Shown here one piece after another: positions 26,482 to 35,202 of a stretch of 40,753 nucleotides of DNA (its first letter is position 1; every line of letters starts with the position of its first letter). Source of the stretch: Massilia atriviolacea (lineage in GTDB: Bacteria; Pseudomonadota; Gammaproteobacteria; Burkholderiales; Burkholderiaceae_D); contig NZ_RXLQ01000003.1 in assembly GCF_003953935.1 (NCBI RefSeq), positions 547,203-587,955 of the forward strand. The letters are read 5' to 3'. Position numbers and translations under genes: made by a program. The notes beneath the pieces were generated by a model. That model did no database searches and was not told the origin of the DNA. It was given only the letters and a program-made list of their open reading frames with translations.

Positions 26482-27006
26482 ATGAAAATGCAAACCATCG
26501 GTAAGTTCCGTAGCGCCACCCAAGCCGGTTTTACCCTGATCGAACTGATCGTCGTTATCGTCATCCTCGGCATCCTGGCAGCGACCGCCTTGCCGAAGTT
26601 TGCCGACCTGGGCGGCGACGCGCGCGGCGCCACCATGAAAGCGGGCAAGGGTTCGCTGGAAGCGGTGTCGGCCATGGTGCACGGCAAGTTCCTGATCGCG
26701 CCGAGCACCACCGTGTCGCTCGAAGGCACCTCGGTGGGCGTCACCAATGGCTATCCTACCGGTAACGCCGCACTGCTCGAAGCGGCCGGCCTGAAGGACA
26801 GCGATTACCAGCTGATCACCACCGCGCAAAGCACGGCCAACACCCCGACCACGCTGTCGGGCGAAGTGGCGATCGTGCCGCTGAGCGTATCGGGCACCGT
26901 CAAGGGCCTGAACTGCTACGTGCACTACAAGCCGGCAGTCGCCGCAGTGGCCCCGGCCACCGATGCGACCCCGCCGGTGATCACCGTCAAGACCACCTCC
27001 TGCTAA
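26482..27006 (+). CDS. mshA: MSHA major pilin MshA
   Basis: 174 residues from the ATG at 26482, with GGAG eight bases upstream; a TTG at 26470 is less likely. The leader MKMQTIGKFRSATQAG is followed by FTLIELIVVIVILGILAAT, the classic type IVa pilin helix (cleavage after G16, E+5). Two Cys (in GLNCYVHY and at the very C terminus, KTTSC) can form the D-loop disulfide; the loop is about 27 residues, rich in Ala, Pro and Thr. Mature size is about 158 residues. The 80-base gap before it is the only sizeable gap in this part of the locus and may hold its own promoter. A strong hairpin directly downstream would favour abundant mshA message. Confidence 0.93.
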   Translation: MKMQTIGKFRSATQAGFTLIELIVVIVILGILAATALPKFADLGGDARGATMKAGKGSLEAVSAMVHGKFLIAPSTTVSLEGTSVGVTNGYPTGNAALLEAAGLKDSDYQLITTAQSTANTPTTLSGEVAIVPLSVSGTVKGLNCYVHYKPAVAAVAPATDATPPVITVKTTSC

Positions 27007-27028
27007 GCACGCGCCGAGCGTGACGCAC

Positions 27029-27087
27029 AGACTGGCGCAGGGCAAGATGGGTAGCGCGGCCACGGCCGCCGCCCATTGCGCCAGTCT
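27029..27087 (+). other. Long mRNA hairpin between mshA and mshC
   Basis: AGACTGGCGCA (27029-27039) pairs perfectly with TGCGCCAGTCT (27077-27087). Inside it ATGGG (27047-27051) pairs with CCCAT (27072-27076), and GCGGCC (27056-27061) with GGCCGC (27064-27069). There is no T tract after it, so it is more likely a 3'-end stabiliser or partial attenuator than a full terminator. In this place, right after the major pilin, it can give the high pilin to minor-pilin ratio. Confidence 0.7.
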
Positions 27088-27103
27088 ACTCCCTACCATC
27101 CCC

Positions 27104-27655
27104 ATGCAGGTCGGTGTCCGACGCCACGGCAGGCGCCAGCGGGGTTTTACGCTGGTCGAGCTGATCGCCGTGCTGGTGATCGTCGGCATCCTCGCCGCCG
27201 CCGCCGCGGTGCGCTACTTCGACCGCGCCGTGTATGACGCGGCCGCCTTCGCCGACCAGGCGCGCGCCCTGATCCGCTACGGCCAGAAAATAGCTGTGGC
27301 GCAAAATCGTTCCGTGTTCGTGCGCCTCGACGGCAGCAGCGTCTCGCTGTGTTTCGTCGCTCCCGGCAGCGGCACCTGCCCGGCGCAGCAGCGCGTGCGC
27401 GCCCCGGCCGGCAGCAACAGCGGCGCCAGCGCCACCCTGGCCGCCTGCGACGGCTCGTCCGTCTGGGCCTGCGAAGGCAGGCTCGCCTCCATGAGCTACG
27501 CCGTCGCGCCCGCCATCAGTGCGTTTTCCTTCGATGCGCTGGGGCGTCCCGTGGGCGCCGGCAGCGATCCGTTTGCAAAAATCACCATGACCGTCAAGGC
27601 CGGCGGCAGCAGCGCCGCGCTGGTGGTCGAAGCCGATACCGGCCATGTGCACTGA
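27104..27655 (+). CDS. mshC: MSHA minor pilin MshC-like
   Basis: About 183 residues if translation starts at the ATG at 27104. Starts at 27020 (GTG) or 27047 (ATG) would place the strong hairpin 27029-27087 inside the coding region and make an unusually long leader. The leader MQVGVRRHGRRQRG is followed by FTLVELIAVLVIVGILAAAAA, a prepilin signal with E+5. It has four Cys in the globular part (CFV, TCPA, ACDG, ACEG), plausible disulfides. It is the first of four minor pilins after mshA and probably part of the tip or priming complex. The exact start has no good Shine-Dalgarno support. Confidence 0.8.
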   Translation: MQVGVRRHGRRQRGFTLVELIAVLVIVGILAAAAAVRYFDRAVYDAAAFADQARALIRYGQKIAVAQNRSVFVRLDGSSVSLCFVAPGSGTCPAQQRVRAPAGSNSGASATLAACDGSSVWACEGRLASMSYAVAPAISAFSFDALGRPVGAGSDPFAKITMTVKAGGSSAALVVEADTGHVH

Positions 27656-28259
27656 GCCCGCACGCCTGCACCGCCCCACGCTGGCGCGCCAGCGCGGCAT
27701 CAGCTTTGTCGAGCTGATCATCTTCATGGTGATCATCGGGGTCGGCCTGGCCGGCATCCTCAACGCCATGAACCTCACCACCCGCATCAGCGCCGATCCG
27801 CTGGTGACCAAGCAGGCGCTGATGCTGGCCGAAGGCTTGATGGAAGAAGTCCAGCTGGCCCGTTTTACGTATTGCGACGCCACCGATGCCAGGGTCGACG
27901 AGGCCAAGGCGGCGGCCCTCGGCGTCGGCAACTGCGCCACCCTGGTCGAGAACGCCGGCAACGAGGCGGGCGGCACGCGCCCTTACGACAATGTCAACGA
28001 TTACGTCGCCGCCTACGGCACGCCGGTACAGGCTTTCCTCTCGTCCGGCAAGCTGAGCGATGCCGCCGGGCGCGAGATTCCCTTGCCGGGTTACACCGTC
28101 ATGCTGACCGTGAAGCCCACCGGCCTGCTCGGACCGGCCGGCGCCACCCTGCCGCAGGCGGAAGCGCTGGCGATCCGGGTCGCCGTGTTCTACAACAACG
28201 TGGAAACCGTGGTGCTGGACGGCTACCGCGTGCGCTACGCACCGAATTCGCCGCCATGA
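27645..28259 (+). CDS. mshD: MSHA minor pilin MshD-like
   Basis: 204 residues; the ATG at 27645 overlaps the end of mshC by 11 bases. The leader ends RG and the mature N terminus is ISFVELIIFMVIIGVGLAGIL, so residue +1 is Ile rather than Phe, but E+5 is kept. LMLAEGLMEEVQLARF is the GspI/PilV-like segment typical of MshD. It has two Cys (FTYCDA, GNCAT). Minor pilins of this kind form the initiating complex with MshO and MshP. The stop overlaps the mshO start (ATGA). Confidence 0.83.
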   Translation: MCTEPARLHRPTLARQRGISFVELIIFMVIIGVGLAGILNAMNLTTRISADPLVTKQALMLAEGLMEEVQLARFTYCDATDARVDEAKAAALGVGNCATLVENAGNEAGGTRPYDNVNDYVAAYGTPVQAFLSSGKLSDAAGREIPLPGYTVMLTVKPTGLLGPAGATLPQAEALAIRVAVFYNNVETVVLDGYRVRYAPNSPP

Positions 28260-29107
28260 CCACGCGTCCCTTCCGCCAGCACGGCTTTACCCTGGTCGAG
28301 GCGATCGTCGTGATCGTCATCACCGGGATCCTGGGCGCCATCGTGGCCACCTTCCTGCGCCTGCCGGTGCAAAACTATGTCGACAGCGCCGGCCGCGCCG
28401 ACCTGGCCGACGTGGCCGACACCGCCGTGCGGCGCATGGTGCGCGAAATCCGCCTGGCGCTGCCGAACACGGTGCGGGTGGTGGACGACGCGATCGAATT
28501 CGTGCCGGCCAAGACGGGCGGGCGCTACCTGGCCGCCGAAGACGTGGTCGCGCCCGCCGACAGCGCGGCCGGCGACCACCTGAACTTCGTCGACGCCGCC
28601 GACAGGACGTTCCACGTGGTCGGCCCGATGCACGAGGGCGCCCAGCAGATCCTGCCCGGCGACACGGTGGTGGTCAACAACCTGATGAGCGCCGGCGACA
28701 GCGGGAATGTGTATGCCGCCGTGGCCACCAACCGGGCCGAGGTGGCATCGGTGGACATGGGGGCCAAGCTGGTCACGCTCAAGGCCAATCCCTTCGCCGC
28801 CCAGGACCCGCCGCTGGCCCATCCGCAGCACCGCTTCCAGGTGGTCGGCCAGCCGGTCACCTACAGCTGCGCCAACGGCATGCTGTACCGGCACGCCAAC
28901 TACGGCTTCAGGGCGGCCCAGGTAGCCGCCCCGAGCGCCGCGCCGGCCATCCTGGCGACCGATGTCGAGTCCTGCGAATTCAAATATGACCTGATCGGCA
29001 ACACGCGCTCGGCGCTGGTGCGCGTGACCCTGACCCTGCGCCGGCCGGACGGGCGCGACGGTCCGATCCGCCTGATGCAGCAGATTCACGTGGACAATAA
29101 TCCATGA
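28256..29107 (+). CDS. mshO: MSHA minor pilin MshO (GspJ/PilW-like)
   Basis: 283 residues from the ATG at 28256 (overlapping the mshD TGA); the longer open frame to the left is out-of-gene read-through. The leader MTTRPFRQHG precedes FTLVEAIVVIVITGILGAIVA. After it come NYVDSAGRADLADVADTAVRRMVREIRLALP and FVPAKTGGRYL, typical of the large GspJ/PilW-like members named MshO. The distal part has two Cys (TYSCANG, ESCEFK). It likely sits near the pilus tip. Coupled on both sides by ATGA overlaps. Confidence 0.87.
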   Translation: MTTRPFRQHGFTLVEAIVVIVITGILGAIVATFLRLPVQNYVDSAGRADLADVADTAVRRMVREIRLALPNTVRVVDDAIEFVPAKTGGRYLAAEDVVAPADSAAGDHLNFVDAADRTFHVVGPMHEGAQQILPGDTVVVNNLMSAGDSGNVYAAVATNRAEVASVDMGAKLVTLKANPFAAQDPPLAHPQHRFQVVGQPVTYSCANGMLYRHANYGFRAAQVAAPSAAPAILATDVESCEFKYDLIGNTRSALVRVTLTLRRPDGRDGPIRLMQQIHVDNNP

Positions 29108-29577
29108 TCGCCCGTCCCCCCTTGCGGCGCATGCAGGGCGTGAGCCTGGTCACCGCCATCTTCCTGCTGGTGGTGCTGGCCGGCCTGGCGGTGGCGATGG
29201 TGACCCTGGCCACCACCGCCCAGACCGGTTCCATGCTGGACGTGCAGGGCACGCGCGCCTACCTGGCGGCGCGCGCGGGCACCGAGTGGGGCGTGTACCA
29301 GGTCACCCGCGCCAGCGGTCCGTGCACCAAGCTGACTGCCAGTCCGGACAGCACCAGCAGCACCTTCGCGCTGCCGGCCGACGGCAGCCTGGCCGGCATG
29401 ACGGTGACCGTGGTCTGCACGCGCAGCGTCGACAACGCCACCCGCCTGCCGCGCTACACCGTGCGCAGCACGGCCTGCAACGGCACGAGCGGCGCCAGCT
29501 GCCCGAATCCGAGCGACAGCATCGACTATGTGCAGCGCGTGATGCACGTCGAATTCAGCGCCCCGGGAGAGCCATGA
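29104..29577 (+). CDS. mshP: MSHA biogenesis protein MshP (GspK/PilX-like)
   Basis: 157 residues, ATG overlapping the mshO stop. The leader MIARPPLRRMQG is followed by VSLVTAIFLLVVLAGLAVAM. It is prepilin-like, but +1 is Val and the Glu at +5 is replaced by Thr, as is usual for GspK/PilX-type proteins at the very tip that do not need to pair with an earlier subunit. Four Cys in the second half could form disulfides (GPCTK, VVCTR, TACNG, SCPN). The stop overlaps the mshQ start (ATGA). Confidence 0.85.
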   Translation: MIARPPLRRMQGVSLVTAIFLLVVLAGLAVAMVTLATTAQTGSMLDVQGTRAYLAARAGTEWGVYQVTRASGPCTKLTASPDSTSSTFALPADGSLAGMTVTVVCTRSVDNATRLPRYTVRSTACNGTSGASCPNPSDSIDYVQRVMHVEFSAPGEP

Positions 29578-32500
29578 CGACGCCCCGACCAGCAGCCTGG
29601 CGCGCCGCGCTGGCCCTCCTGTGCGGCGCCGGCCTGCTGGCGGCCAGCCTGCCGGCGCGCGCCGATACGCCGATCGCGCTGTACAAGAGCTTTGCCGGCC
29701 GCCTGAACTTTACCGGCCTGCAGAAGACCATGCGCACGGGTTCCAACGGCAACAATCCCTGCTCGATCAACAATGGCACGCTGAGCGCCACGCTGGCCGG
29801 CATTCCGACCGGCGCCAAGATCGTCAGCGCCCAGCTGTACTGGGCCGGATCGGGCGGCACGCCGGACTACACGGTGCTGATGGATGGCGCCTCGGTCAGC
29901 GCGCCGTCGAACCGGCGCTTTACCACCGCCACCGTCGGCTACAACTATTTCTCGGGCGCGGCCGACGTCACGGCCCAGGTCACGGCCAAGCGCAACGCGA
30001 CCTACACCTTCAGCGGCCTGACCATCGACAACGGCAACACCTTTTGCGGCGTGGAAGGGGTGCTGGGCGGGTTTTCGCTGCTGGCGATCTATTCCGTGGC
30101 GGCGCCGGCCGAGACCTTCCGCGTGCTCAATCTGTACGAGGGTTTCCAGTACATCCGCACCTTCGGCGCCGACAATATCAAGGTCAACCTGAACCTCAGC
30201 AACTTCAAGACGCCCACGCCGCTCGGCACGGCCACCGGACGCATCGCCCACGTCACCTGGGAGGGCGACACCACGCTGTCGGGCGGCGGCGAAAACCTCA
30301 AGTTCAACGGCGCCGAGATGGTCGATACGGCCAATCCTTCCGGCAACCAGTTCAACTCGACCAGCAATATCGGCGGCACCGTCGACAACGCTTCCTACGG
30401 GATCGACTTCGATTCCTACGTGCTGGCCAGTCCCAAGCTGTTCGCCGGCCAGAGTACCGCCACCATGCTGTACGAGTCGGGCCAGGACATGGTGCTGCTC
30501 AATGCCGAGATCGTCTCCGTGCCGAACGTCGACGTGGCCGACCTGGCGCTGTCCCTGACCTCGACCGGCACCCCGGCGCGCGGCAACGTGATGAACCTGA
30601 TCCACACGGTGACCAACAACGGCCCCTTGCCGGATGCCGGCCCGATCACCGTCAAGCACACCCTGGCCAACGGCCTCGATTTCATGTCCGCCAGCGGCAG
30701 CGGCTGGACCTGCGGCGCGCCGGCCGGCCAGGTCGTCACCTGCACCAGCGCCGAGCAGCTGGCGGTGGGCGAAGCGGCGCCGGCGCTGACCATCAGCGCG
30801 CGCATTTCCCTGTCCGCGCCGGGCACCATGACCACCAATGCCTCGGTCGGCGGTTTGCAGTTCGACAACGACCTGGCGAACAATGCCGCCAGCAAGAGCA
30901 TCAGCTTTTCCAGCGCCCGCTACGTGTTTACCGACCGCCCCTGCCGCACCGGCATCACCCCGGGCAGCAGCCCGACCGAGTGCAATTACCTCAGCATGCC
31001 GACCCAGCAGGCGGCGGTCAACGCCACGGTGTACGTCACGGCCATCGACAACACCGCGCTCGACCTCAATTTCAAGACCATCGTGCCGCCCTCGACCTCG
31101 GTCAACCTGCAGTTCTCGATGCGCTGCGTCAATCCCACCACCGGCGCCGGCGGCGTCGCCAGGTTCAGGAATGTGGCATTGAAATCCTGCATCAGCGCCA
31201 CCGCCGGCCAGACCTCGACCCAGTGGCAGTCGATCCCGATCGTGTTCGACGCCAATTCCGCCACCTCGCAGCCGGTCTCCTTCGTCTACTCGGATGTGGG
31301 CATGGTCGAGCTGATGCTGTCGGAAACCGCCTCGGCCCTGTCGCAGGTGAGCTACAGCGGCCAGTTCGTCGTCCGGCCCTATAAATTCGCGCTGAGCACG
31401 CCGCTGGCGAATCCCGCCGGCGCGGTCGCGGTGGACCAGATGACGGCCGATATCGGCACCTTCTGGAAGGCCGGCCTCGGTTTCACGCTGGACGTGGTGG
31501 CGCAGAACTTCGATGGCAATCCGACCCCCAATTTCGGCAGGGAAACCGTGCAGCAGGAGGTGGCGCTGATCACCACCGCAGCCATCGATTCGACCAACTT
31601 CGCCACTCCCGGCGACAGCGGTTCGGAACGCCTGCCTTTCGCCGACATGGACAGTCCGCTGCTGGACAAGGTGGAAGGCGAATTCGGTCCCTTCAGCGCC
31701 GGCGCGGCCACCGGCAGCGCCTTTACCTTCGCCGACGTCGGCATCGTCAACGTGCGCGCCCACATGCAGGGCGACAGCTATCTCGGCACCGGCGACGTGA
31801 CCAGCAACGGCATCGCCCTGGGGCGCTTCTACCCGAGCTATTTCACGACAACGCTGCCGATCGCGATCCCGTGCGCCGCGCCCCATCCGCTCGATTGCCC
31901 CGGCATCGGCCTGCATTACGCCAAGCAGCCGATCCAGACCGTGGTGACGGCCTACAATGCCCAGAACGGGGTGACCAAATTTTACCAGGGCAAGTTCGCC
32001 AAGGCGCCCAGGCTGCTGCCCTACACCGCCAAAGGCGGCACCACCCAGGCCACCATGGGCACGCTCAGCCCGAGCCCGATCGCCGACGCCGCCAACGTCT
32101 TCGTGCAAGGGGTGGGCACGGCCTGGCCGAGCTTCGAGCTGAACGCCGCGACCTATGCGCCGACCGATATCTACCTGCGTGCCAGCGACGCCGACCTGGT
32201 CACCTCGGGCCGGGCCGCCTTGTCGGTCGAGGGCGGCACCCGGATCGTGCGCGGCCGCCTGCTGGTCGAAAACGCCTTCGGTTCCGAACTGCTGGCGCTG
32301 CCCGTCACCACGCGCGCCCAGTACTGGACCGGCACCAGCGCCAGCAACGGCCGCTGGGTCGACAGCAAGACCGACAGCATCAGCATCGTGCTGCCGCCGG
32401 AAGCCGGTTCGGGGCAGGTGACGTTCCCGCACAGCGTCACCAGCGCCCAGCTGAGCTTGGGCTATACGCAATGCAAGGGCAATATGGGCACCTGCAGCGG

Positions 32501-32708
32501 CAGCGCGCCGTTTCCCGATCCCAAGGCCACCCTGGCTGGCGCCAATATGAACCTGGGCCTGGCCAGGTTCAAGCTGGCGCCGACCGCCAGAACCGGCAGC
32601 GTCGACGCCAGGGTCAACGGCCCGGTGTGGCTGCCGCCGACGGCCGGCAGGCTCACCTTCGGCGTGTACAAGTCGACGCCCCTGATCTACATCCGCGAGA
32701 TTTTCTGA
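29574..32708 (+). CDS. mshQ: MshQ-like large exported protein (C-terminal DUF6701 region)
   Basis: 1044 residues from the ATG at 29574; a longer frame upstream overlaps mshP and lacks a signal. The signal peptide runs to about residue 29 (ALLCGAGLLAASLPARA). Residues about 30-310 are a beta-rich domain (IVSAQLYWAGSGGTPDY; TFSGLTIDNGNTFCGVEG). A DUF11-like segment follows (LSLTSTGTPARGNVMNLIHT; VTNNGPLPDAGPITVKHTLA), then the Cys-containing region RPCRTGITPGSSPTECNY and a long C-terminal part of the MshQ type. It is likely presented on the pilus and may mediate adhesion; in Vibrio its exact role is unsettled. It ends the first transcription unit. Confidence 0.83.
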   Translation: MTTPRPAAWRAALALLCGAGLLAASLPARADTPIALYKSFAGRLNFTGLQKTMRTGSNGNNPCSINNGTLSATLAGIPTGAKIVSAQLYWAGSGGTPDYTVLMDGASVSAPSNRRFTTATVGYNYFSGAADVTAQVTAKRNATYTFSGLTIDNGNTFCGVEGVLGGFSLLAIYSVAAPAETFRVLNLYEGFQYIRTFGADNIKVNLNLSNFKTPTPLGTATGRIAHVTWEGDTTLSGGGENLKFNGAEMVDTANPSGNQFNSTSNIGGTVDNASYGIDFDSYVLASPKLFAGQSTATMLYESGQDMVLLNAEIVSVPNVDVADLALSLTSTGTPARGNVMNLIHTVTNNGPLPDAGPITVKHTLANGLDFMSASGSGWTCGAPAGQVVTCTSAEQLAVGEAAPALTISARISLSAPGTMTTNASVGGLQFDNDLANNAASKSISFSSARYVFTDRPCRTGITPGSSPTECNYLSMPTQQAAVNATVYVTAIDNTALDLNFKTIVPPSTSVNLQFSMRCVNPTTGAGGVARFRNVALKSCISATAGQTSTQWQSIPIVFDANSATSQPVSFVYSDVGMVELMLSETASALSQVSYSGQFVVRPYKFALSTPLANPAGAVAVDQMTADIGTFWKAGLGFTLDVVAQNFDGNPTPNFGRETVQQEVALITTAAIDSTNFATPGDSGSERLPFADMDSPLLDKVEGEFGPFSAGAATGSAFTFADVGIVNVRAHMQGDSYLGTGDVTSNGIALGRFYPSYFTTTLPIAIPCAAPHPLDCPGIGLHYAKQPIQTVVTAYNAQNGVTKFYQGKFAKAPRLLPYTAKGGTTQATMGTLSPSPIADAANVFVQGVGTAWPSFELNAATYAPTDIYLRASDADLVTSGRAALSVEGGTRIVRGRLLVENAFGSELLALPVTTRAQYWTGTSASNGRWVDSKTDSISIVLPPEAGSGQVTFPHSVTSAQLSLGYTQCKGNMGTCSGSAPFPDPKATLAGANMNLGLARFKLAPTARTGSVDARVNGPVWLPPTAGRLTFGVYKSTPLIYIREIF

Positions 32709-32785
32709 TGGGGGCGCGTAAAGAACATTCCATAGTGTTATTACTATGCGGTGGAAATCAGACGGTTTCAGTTGCCGATGGCAAA

Positions 32786-32819
32786 TTTGTGTTAAATCGG
32801 GATGAAACTTGAATATAAT
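32786..32819 (+). promoter_or_regulatory. Promoter of the mshI-mshN unit
   Basis: A perfect TATAAT (32814-32819) lies 51 bases before the mshI ATG, in a 162-base AT-rich gap unlike the rest of the locus. No good -35 is at the ideal spacing: GTTAAA at 32791-32796 is 17 bases away and TTGTGT at 32787-32792 is 21 away. The gap and the -10 split the locus into a pilin half and a machinery half. Confidence 0.5.
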
Positions 32820-32827
32820 CAAGACGC

Positions 32828-32852
32828 TACCGCGCGAACTTCGCGTGCGGTA
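32828..32852 (+). other. Hairpin at the 5' end of the mshI transcript
   Basis: TACCGC ... GCGGTA arms (32828-32833 and 32847-32852) with further G-C pairs inside form a stem-loop nine bases after the -10 box. It would sit at the very start of the mRNA and may protect it from 5'-end decay. Confidence 0.5.
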
Positions 32853-32870
32853 TTGATATAGATTGCGGGC

Positions 32871-33806
32871 ATGGGATTTTTCTCGAAATCAAAGAAGAAG
32901 GATGGCTTGCTGGCAATCGTCCTGCACGGCGAGGGCGTGTTCGCGGCCCGCGTCAAGCGCCAGGCCCAGGGCCAGCCCCAGGTGCAGCTGGCCGCCTTTT
33001 ACGCGGCCGACAAGGGCGGCGGGCCGGACATGCTGGAAAAGACCGGCAAGGACTTGCATGCGAATAGTTTCCGCTGCGCGACCCTGCTCGGCGCCGGCGA
33101 ATACCAGCTGCTCTCGGTGGAAGCGCCGAATGTGCCGGCGGACGAACTGCGCACGGCGGTGCGCTGGCGCCTGAAAGACATGCTCGACTTTCCCGCCGAC
33201 CAGGCCGGCATCGACGTGCTCGACATTCCCACCGACAAAGGGCGCAGCCAGTCGCTGTTCGCGGTGGCCGCGCGCAATACCGTGATCGAAAGCCGCCAGA
33301 ACCGCTTCGTCGACGCCGGCGTGCCGCTGGCCGTGATCGACATTCCGGAGATGGCGCAACGGAATATGTCGGCCCTGGTCGAGCCGGAAGGGCGCGGCGT
33401 GGCCATGCTCTCGTTCAGCCATGAGGGCGGCTTGCTGACCGTCACCTATAACGGCGAGCTGTACCTGGCGCGCCGCATCGACGTCACGCTCGAGCAATTG
33501 CTCGACAGCGACTACGACCGCAAGCATGTGTGCTACGACAAGATCACCCTCGAATTGCAGCGTTCGCTCGACCACTTCGACCGCCAGTACAACTTCATCA
33601 ATGTCTCGAAACTGGTGCTGGCGCCGACCGGCGCGAGCGGCCTCGACGAATACCTGTCGAGCAATCTGTACACCAAGGTCGAGTCGCTCGACCTGGCCAG
33701 CGTGCTCGACCTGGGCGGGGTGCCGGAGCTGGCCGGGCTGGCGCAGCAGCAGCGCTTTTTCCTGACGCTCGGGGCGGCCTTGCGGCAAGAGGAGGCCGCC
33801 TCTTGA
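32871..33806 (+). CDS. mshI: MSHA biogenesis protein MshI (PilM-like actin fold)
   Basis: 311 residues, ATG at 32871. It opens MGFFSKSKKKDGLLAIVLHG, and has the ELRTAVRWRLKDMLDFPADQ segment conserved in MshI, then FAVAARNTVIESRQNRFVDAG, AVIDIPEMAQRNM and a beta-rich part (GRGVAMLSFSHEGGLLTVTY). The fold is the PilM/FtsA-like cytosolic actin type. It links the MshE/MshG motor to the PilN-like protein that follows. No membrane helix is present. Its stop overlaps the next start. Confidence 0.85.
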   Translation: MGFFSKSKKKDGLLAIVLHGEGVFAARVKRQAQGQPQVQLAAFYAADKGGGPDMLEKTGKDLHANSFRCATLLGAGEYQLLSVEAPNVPADELRTAVRWRLKDMLDFPADQAGIDVLDIPTDKGRSQSLFAVAARNTVIESRQNRFVDAGVPLAVIDIPEMAQRNMSALVEPEGRGVAMLSFSHEGGLLTVTYNGELYLARRIDVTLEQLLDSDYDRKHVCYDKITLELQRSLDHFDRQYNFINVSKLVLAPTGASGLDEYLSSNLYTKVESLDLASVLDLGGVPELAGLAQQQRFFLTLGAALRQEEAAS

Positions 33807-34519
33807 GCCAGCAAATCAATCTGTTCAACCCGGAGTTTCTCAAGCAGAAGAAGATCTTCACGACCAGCACCATGCTGCTCGCGCTCGGCGTGCTGGTGGC
33901 CGGCGCGCTGGCGCTGGTGCTGGTCGGACGGCACCGGGTCGGCGCGCTGGAAGCCGAAGCGGCCGCCGGCGCCGAGCAGCTGGCCCAGAAGAAGGAACGC
34001 CAGGCCAGGGTCATCGCCGAATTCGTCCCGCGCCAGAAAAGCAAGGAACTGGAGATGGAGATCGCCGCCGCCGAAGCCGACCTGGCCTCGCTGCACGACG
34101 TCTCGAAGGTGCTGGGAGGCCCGCTGCTGGCCGACGCGCGCAAGGGCTATGCGCGCTACTTCAAGGCGCTGGCGCGCCAGGGCACGGACGAGCTGTGGCT
34201 GACCGGCGTGCGCATCGGCGGCGACGGCAGCCGCATCGGCCTGCAGGGCAGGGCGCTCGACGCCAGCCTGGTGCCGGCCTACGTGACCCGGCTCACGCGC
34301 GAGCCGGCCATGCAGGGCAAGAATTTTTCCAGCCTGCAGATGAGCCGCGCCCGCCTCAAGGCCGAGGGCAAGGAGGCCGACGACCCGGGCCAGCTGGCGC
34401 CGTACATCGATTTCCTGCTGCAGGATGTGGCGCCTGAACGCGTCGCCGCGGCACCGGCACCGGCACCGGCCGAGACGACCCAGGTGGCGAACAACATCAA
34501 GGCCGAGATCGCCAAATGA
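33803..34519 (+). CDS. PilN-like MSHA protein (MshI2-type)
   Basis: 238 residues. The start is TTG at 33803, overlapping the mshI TGA, with a strong AGGAGG seven bases upstream; the longer open frame lies inside mshI. It opens LSQQINLFNPEFLKQKK, the usual PilN start, then one membrane helix (about 22-43), a coiled coil (about 45-100, AEAAAGAEQLAQKKERQARV) and a ferredoxin-like periplasmic domain (ELWLTGVRIGGDGSRIGLQG). The C-terminal tail is Pro/Ala-rich. It pairs with MshI on the cytosolic side and MshJ outside. In the minus-strand machine this part is fused to the PilM domain. Confidence 0.82.
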   Translation: MSQQINLFNPEFLKQKKIFTTSTMLLALGVLVAGALALVLVGRHRVGALEAEAAAGAEQLAQKKERQARVIAEFVPRQKSKELEMEIAAAEADLASLHDVSKVLGGPLLADARKGYARYFKALARQGTDELWLTGVRIGGDGSRIGLQGRALDASLVPAYVTRLTREPAMQGKNFSSLQMSRARLKAEGKEADDPGQLAPYIDFLLQDVAPERVAAAPAPAPAETTQVANNIKAEIAK

Positions 34520-35202
34520 AAGAACGCCTGCTCAAGCTGCAACTGAAAATCGACGCCATGAGCGTGCGCGAGCGCGCCATGGTGTTCGGCGCGGCGGCCG
34601 CCGTGATCGTGTTCGTGCTGTACGCCTTGCTGCTCGACCCGCTGTTCGCGCGCCAAAAAATCCTGCGCAGCCAGATCAGCCAGCAGCAAAACAATATGCT
34701 CGGCATCGACAGCGAAATCATGGCCACCGTGCAGGCCGCCGCGATCGACCCGGACAAGGCCGACCGCGCCCGGCTGGCGGCGATCAAGGCCAACAGCGCC
34801 AGGCTGTCGGACCAGTTGCGCAGCGTGCACAACAGCCTGGTGGCGCCGGAAAGCATCGCGCCGCTGCTCGAACGCATCCTCAAGGCCAATGCCCGGCTGC
34901 GCCTGGTGGGCGTGAAAAGCCTGCCGGTGATCCCCTACAACGGCTCCTTCGAGGCCGACCCGACGCAACTCGACGCCGCCGTGGCGGCCGCCGGCGCCGG
35001 ACGCGCCATCTACGCGCACGGGGTCGAAGTGACCGTGCGCGGCAATTACCTGGACATGGTCGACTACATGGATGCGCTGGAAGGTATGCCGTCCCAGCTG
35101 TTCTGGGGCAAGGCCCAGCTCGACGTCGAGGCCTACCCGGATGCGCGCCTGAGCCTGACCCTGTACACCCTGAGCCTGGACAAGAAATGGATGACGCTGT
35201 GA
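34516..35202 (+). CDS. mshJ: MSHA biogenesis protein MshJ (PilO-like)
   Basis: 228 residues, ATG overlapping the preceding stop (ATGA). A short amphipathic N terminus with MSVRERAMVFGAA, one membrane helix (about 24-41, AAAAVIVFVLYALLLDPL), a helical coiled region (QISQQQNNMLGIDSEI) and a ferredoxin-like domain with LRLVGVKSLPVIPY and HGVEVTVRGNYLDMVDYMDAL. This is the MshJ/PilO/GspM type. It forms the periplasmic alignment complex with the PilN-like protein and MshK. Confidence 0.85.
   Translation: MKERLLKLQLKIDAMSVRERAMVFGAAAAVIVFVLYALLLDPLFARQKILRSQISQQQNNMLGIDSEIMATVQAAAIDPDKADRARLAAIKANSARLSDQLRSVHNSLVAPESIAPLLERILKANARLRLVGVKSLPVIPYNGSFEADPTQLDAAVAAAGAGRAIYAHGVEVTVRGNYLDMVDYMDALEGMPSQLFWGKAQLDVEAYPDARLSLTLYTLSLDKKWMTL

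Noticed and set aside
29526-32822. 1098-residue open frame antisense to mshQ
   Set aside because: Composition (Arg, Gly, His, Val, Asp rich with no domain pattern) is what a GC-rich gene gives on its opposite strand; the plus-strand protein has a signal peptide and family features.
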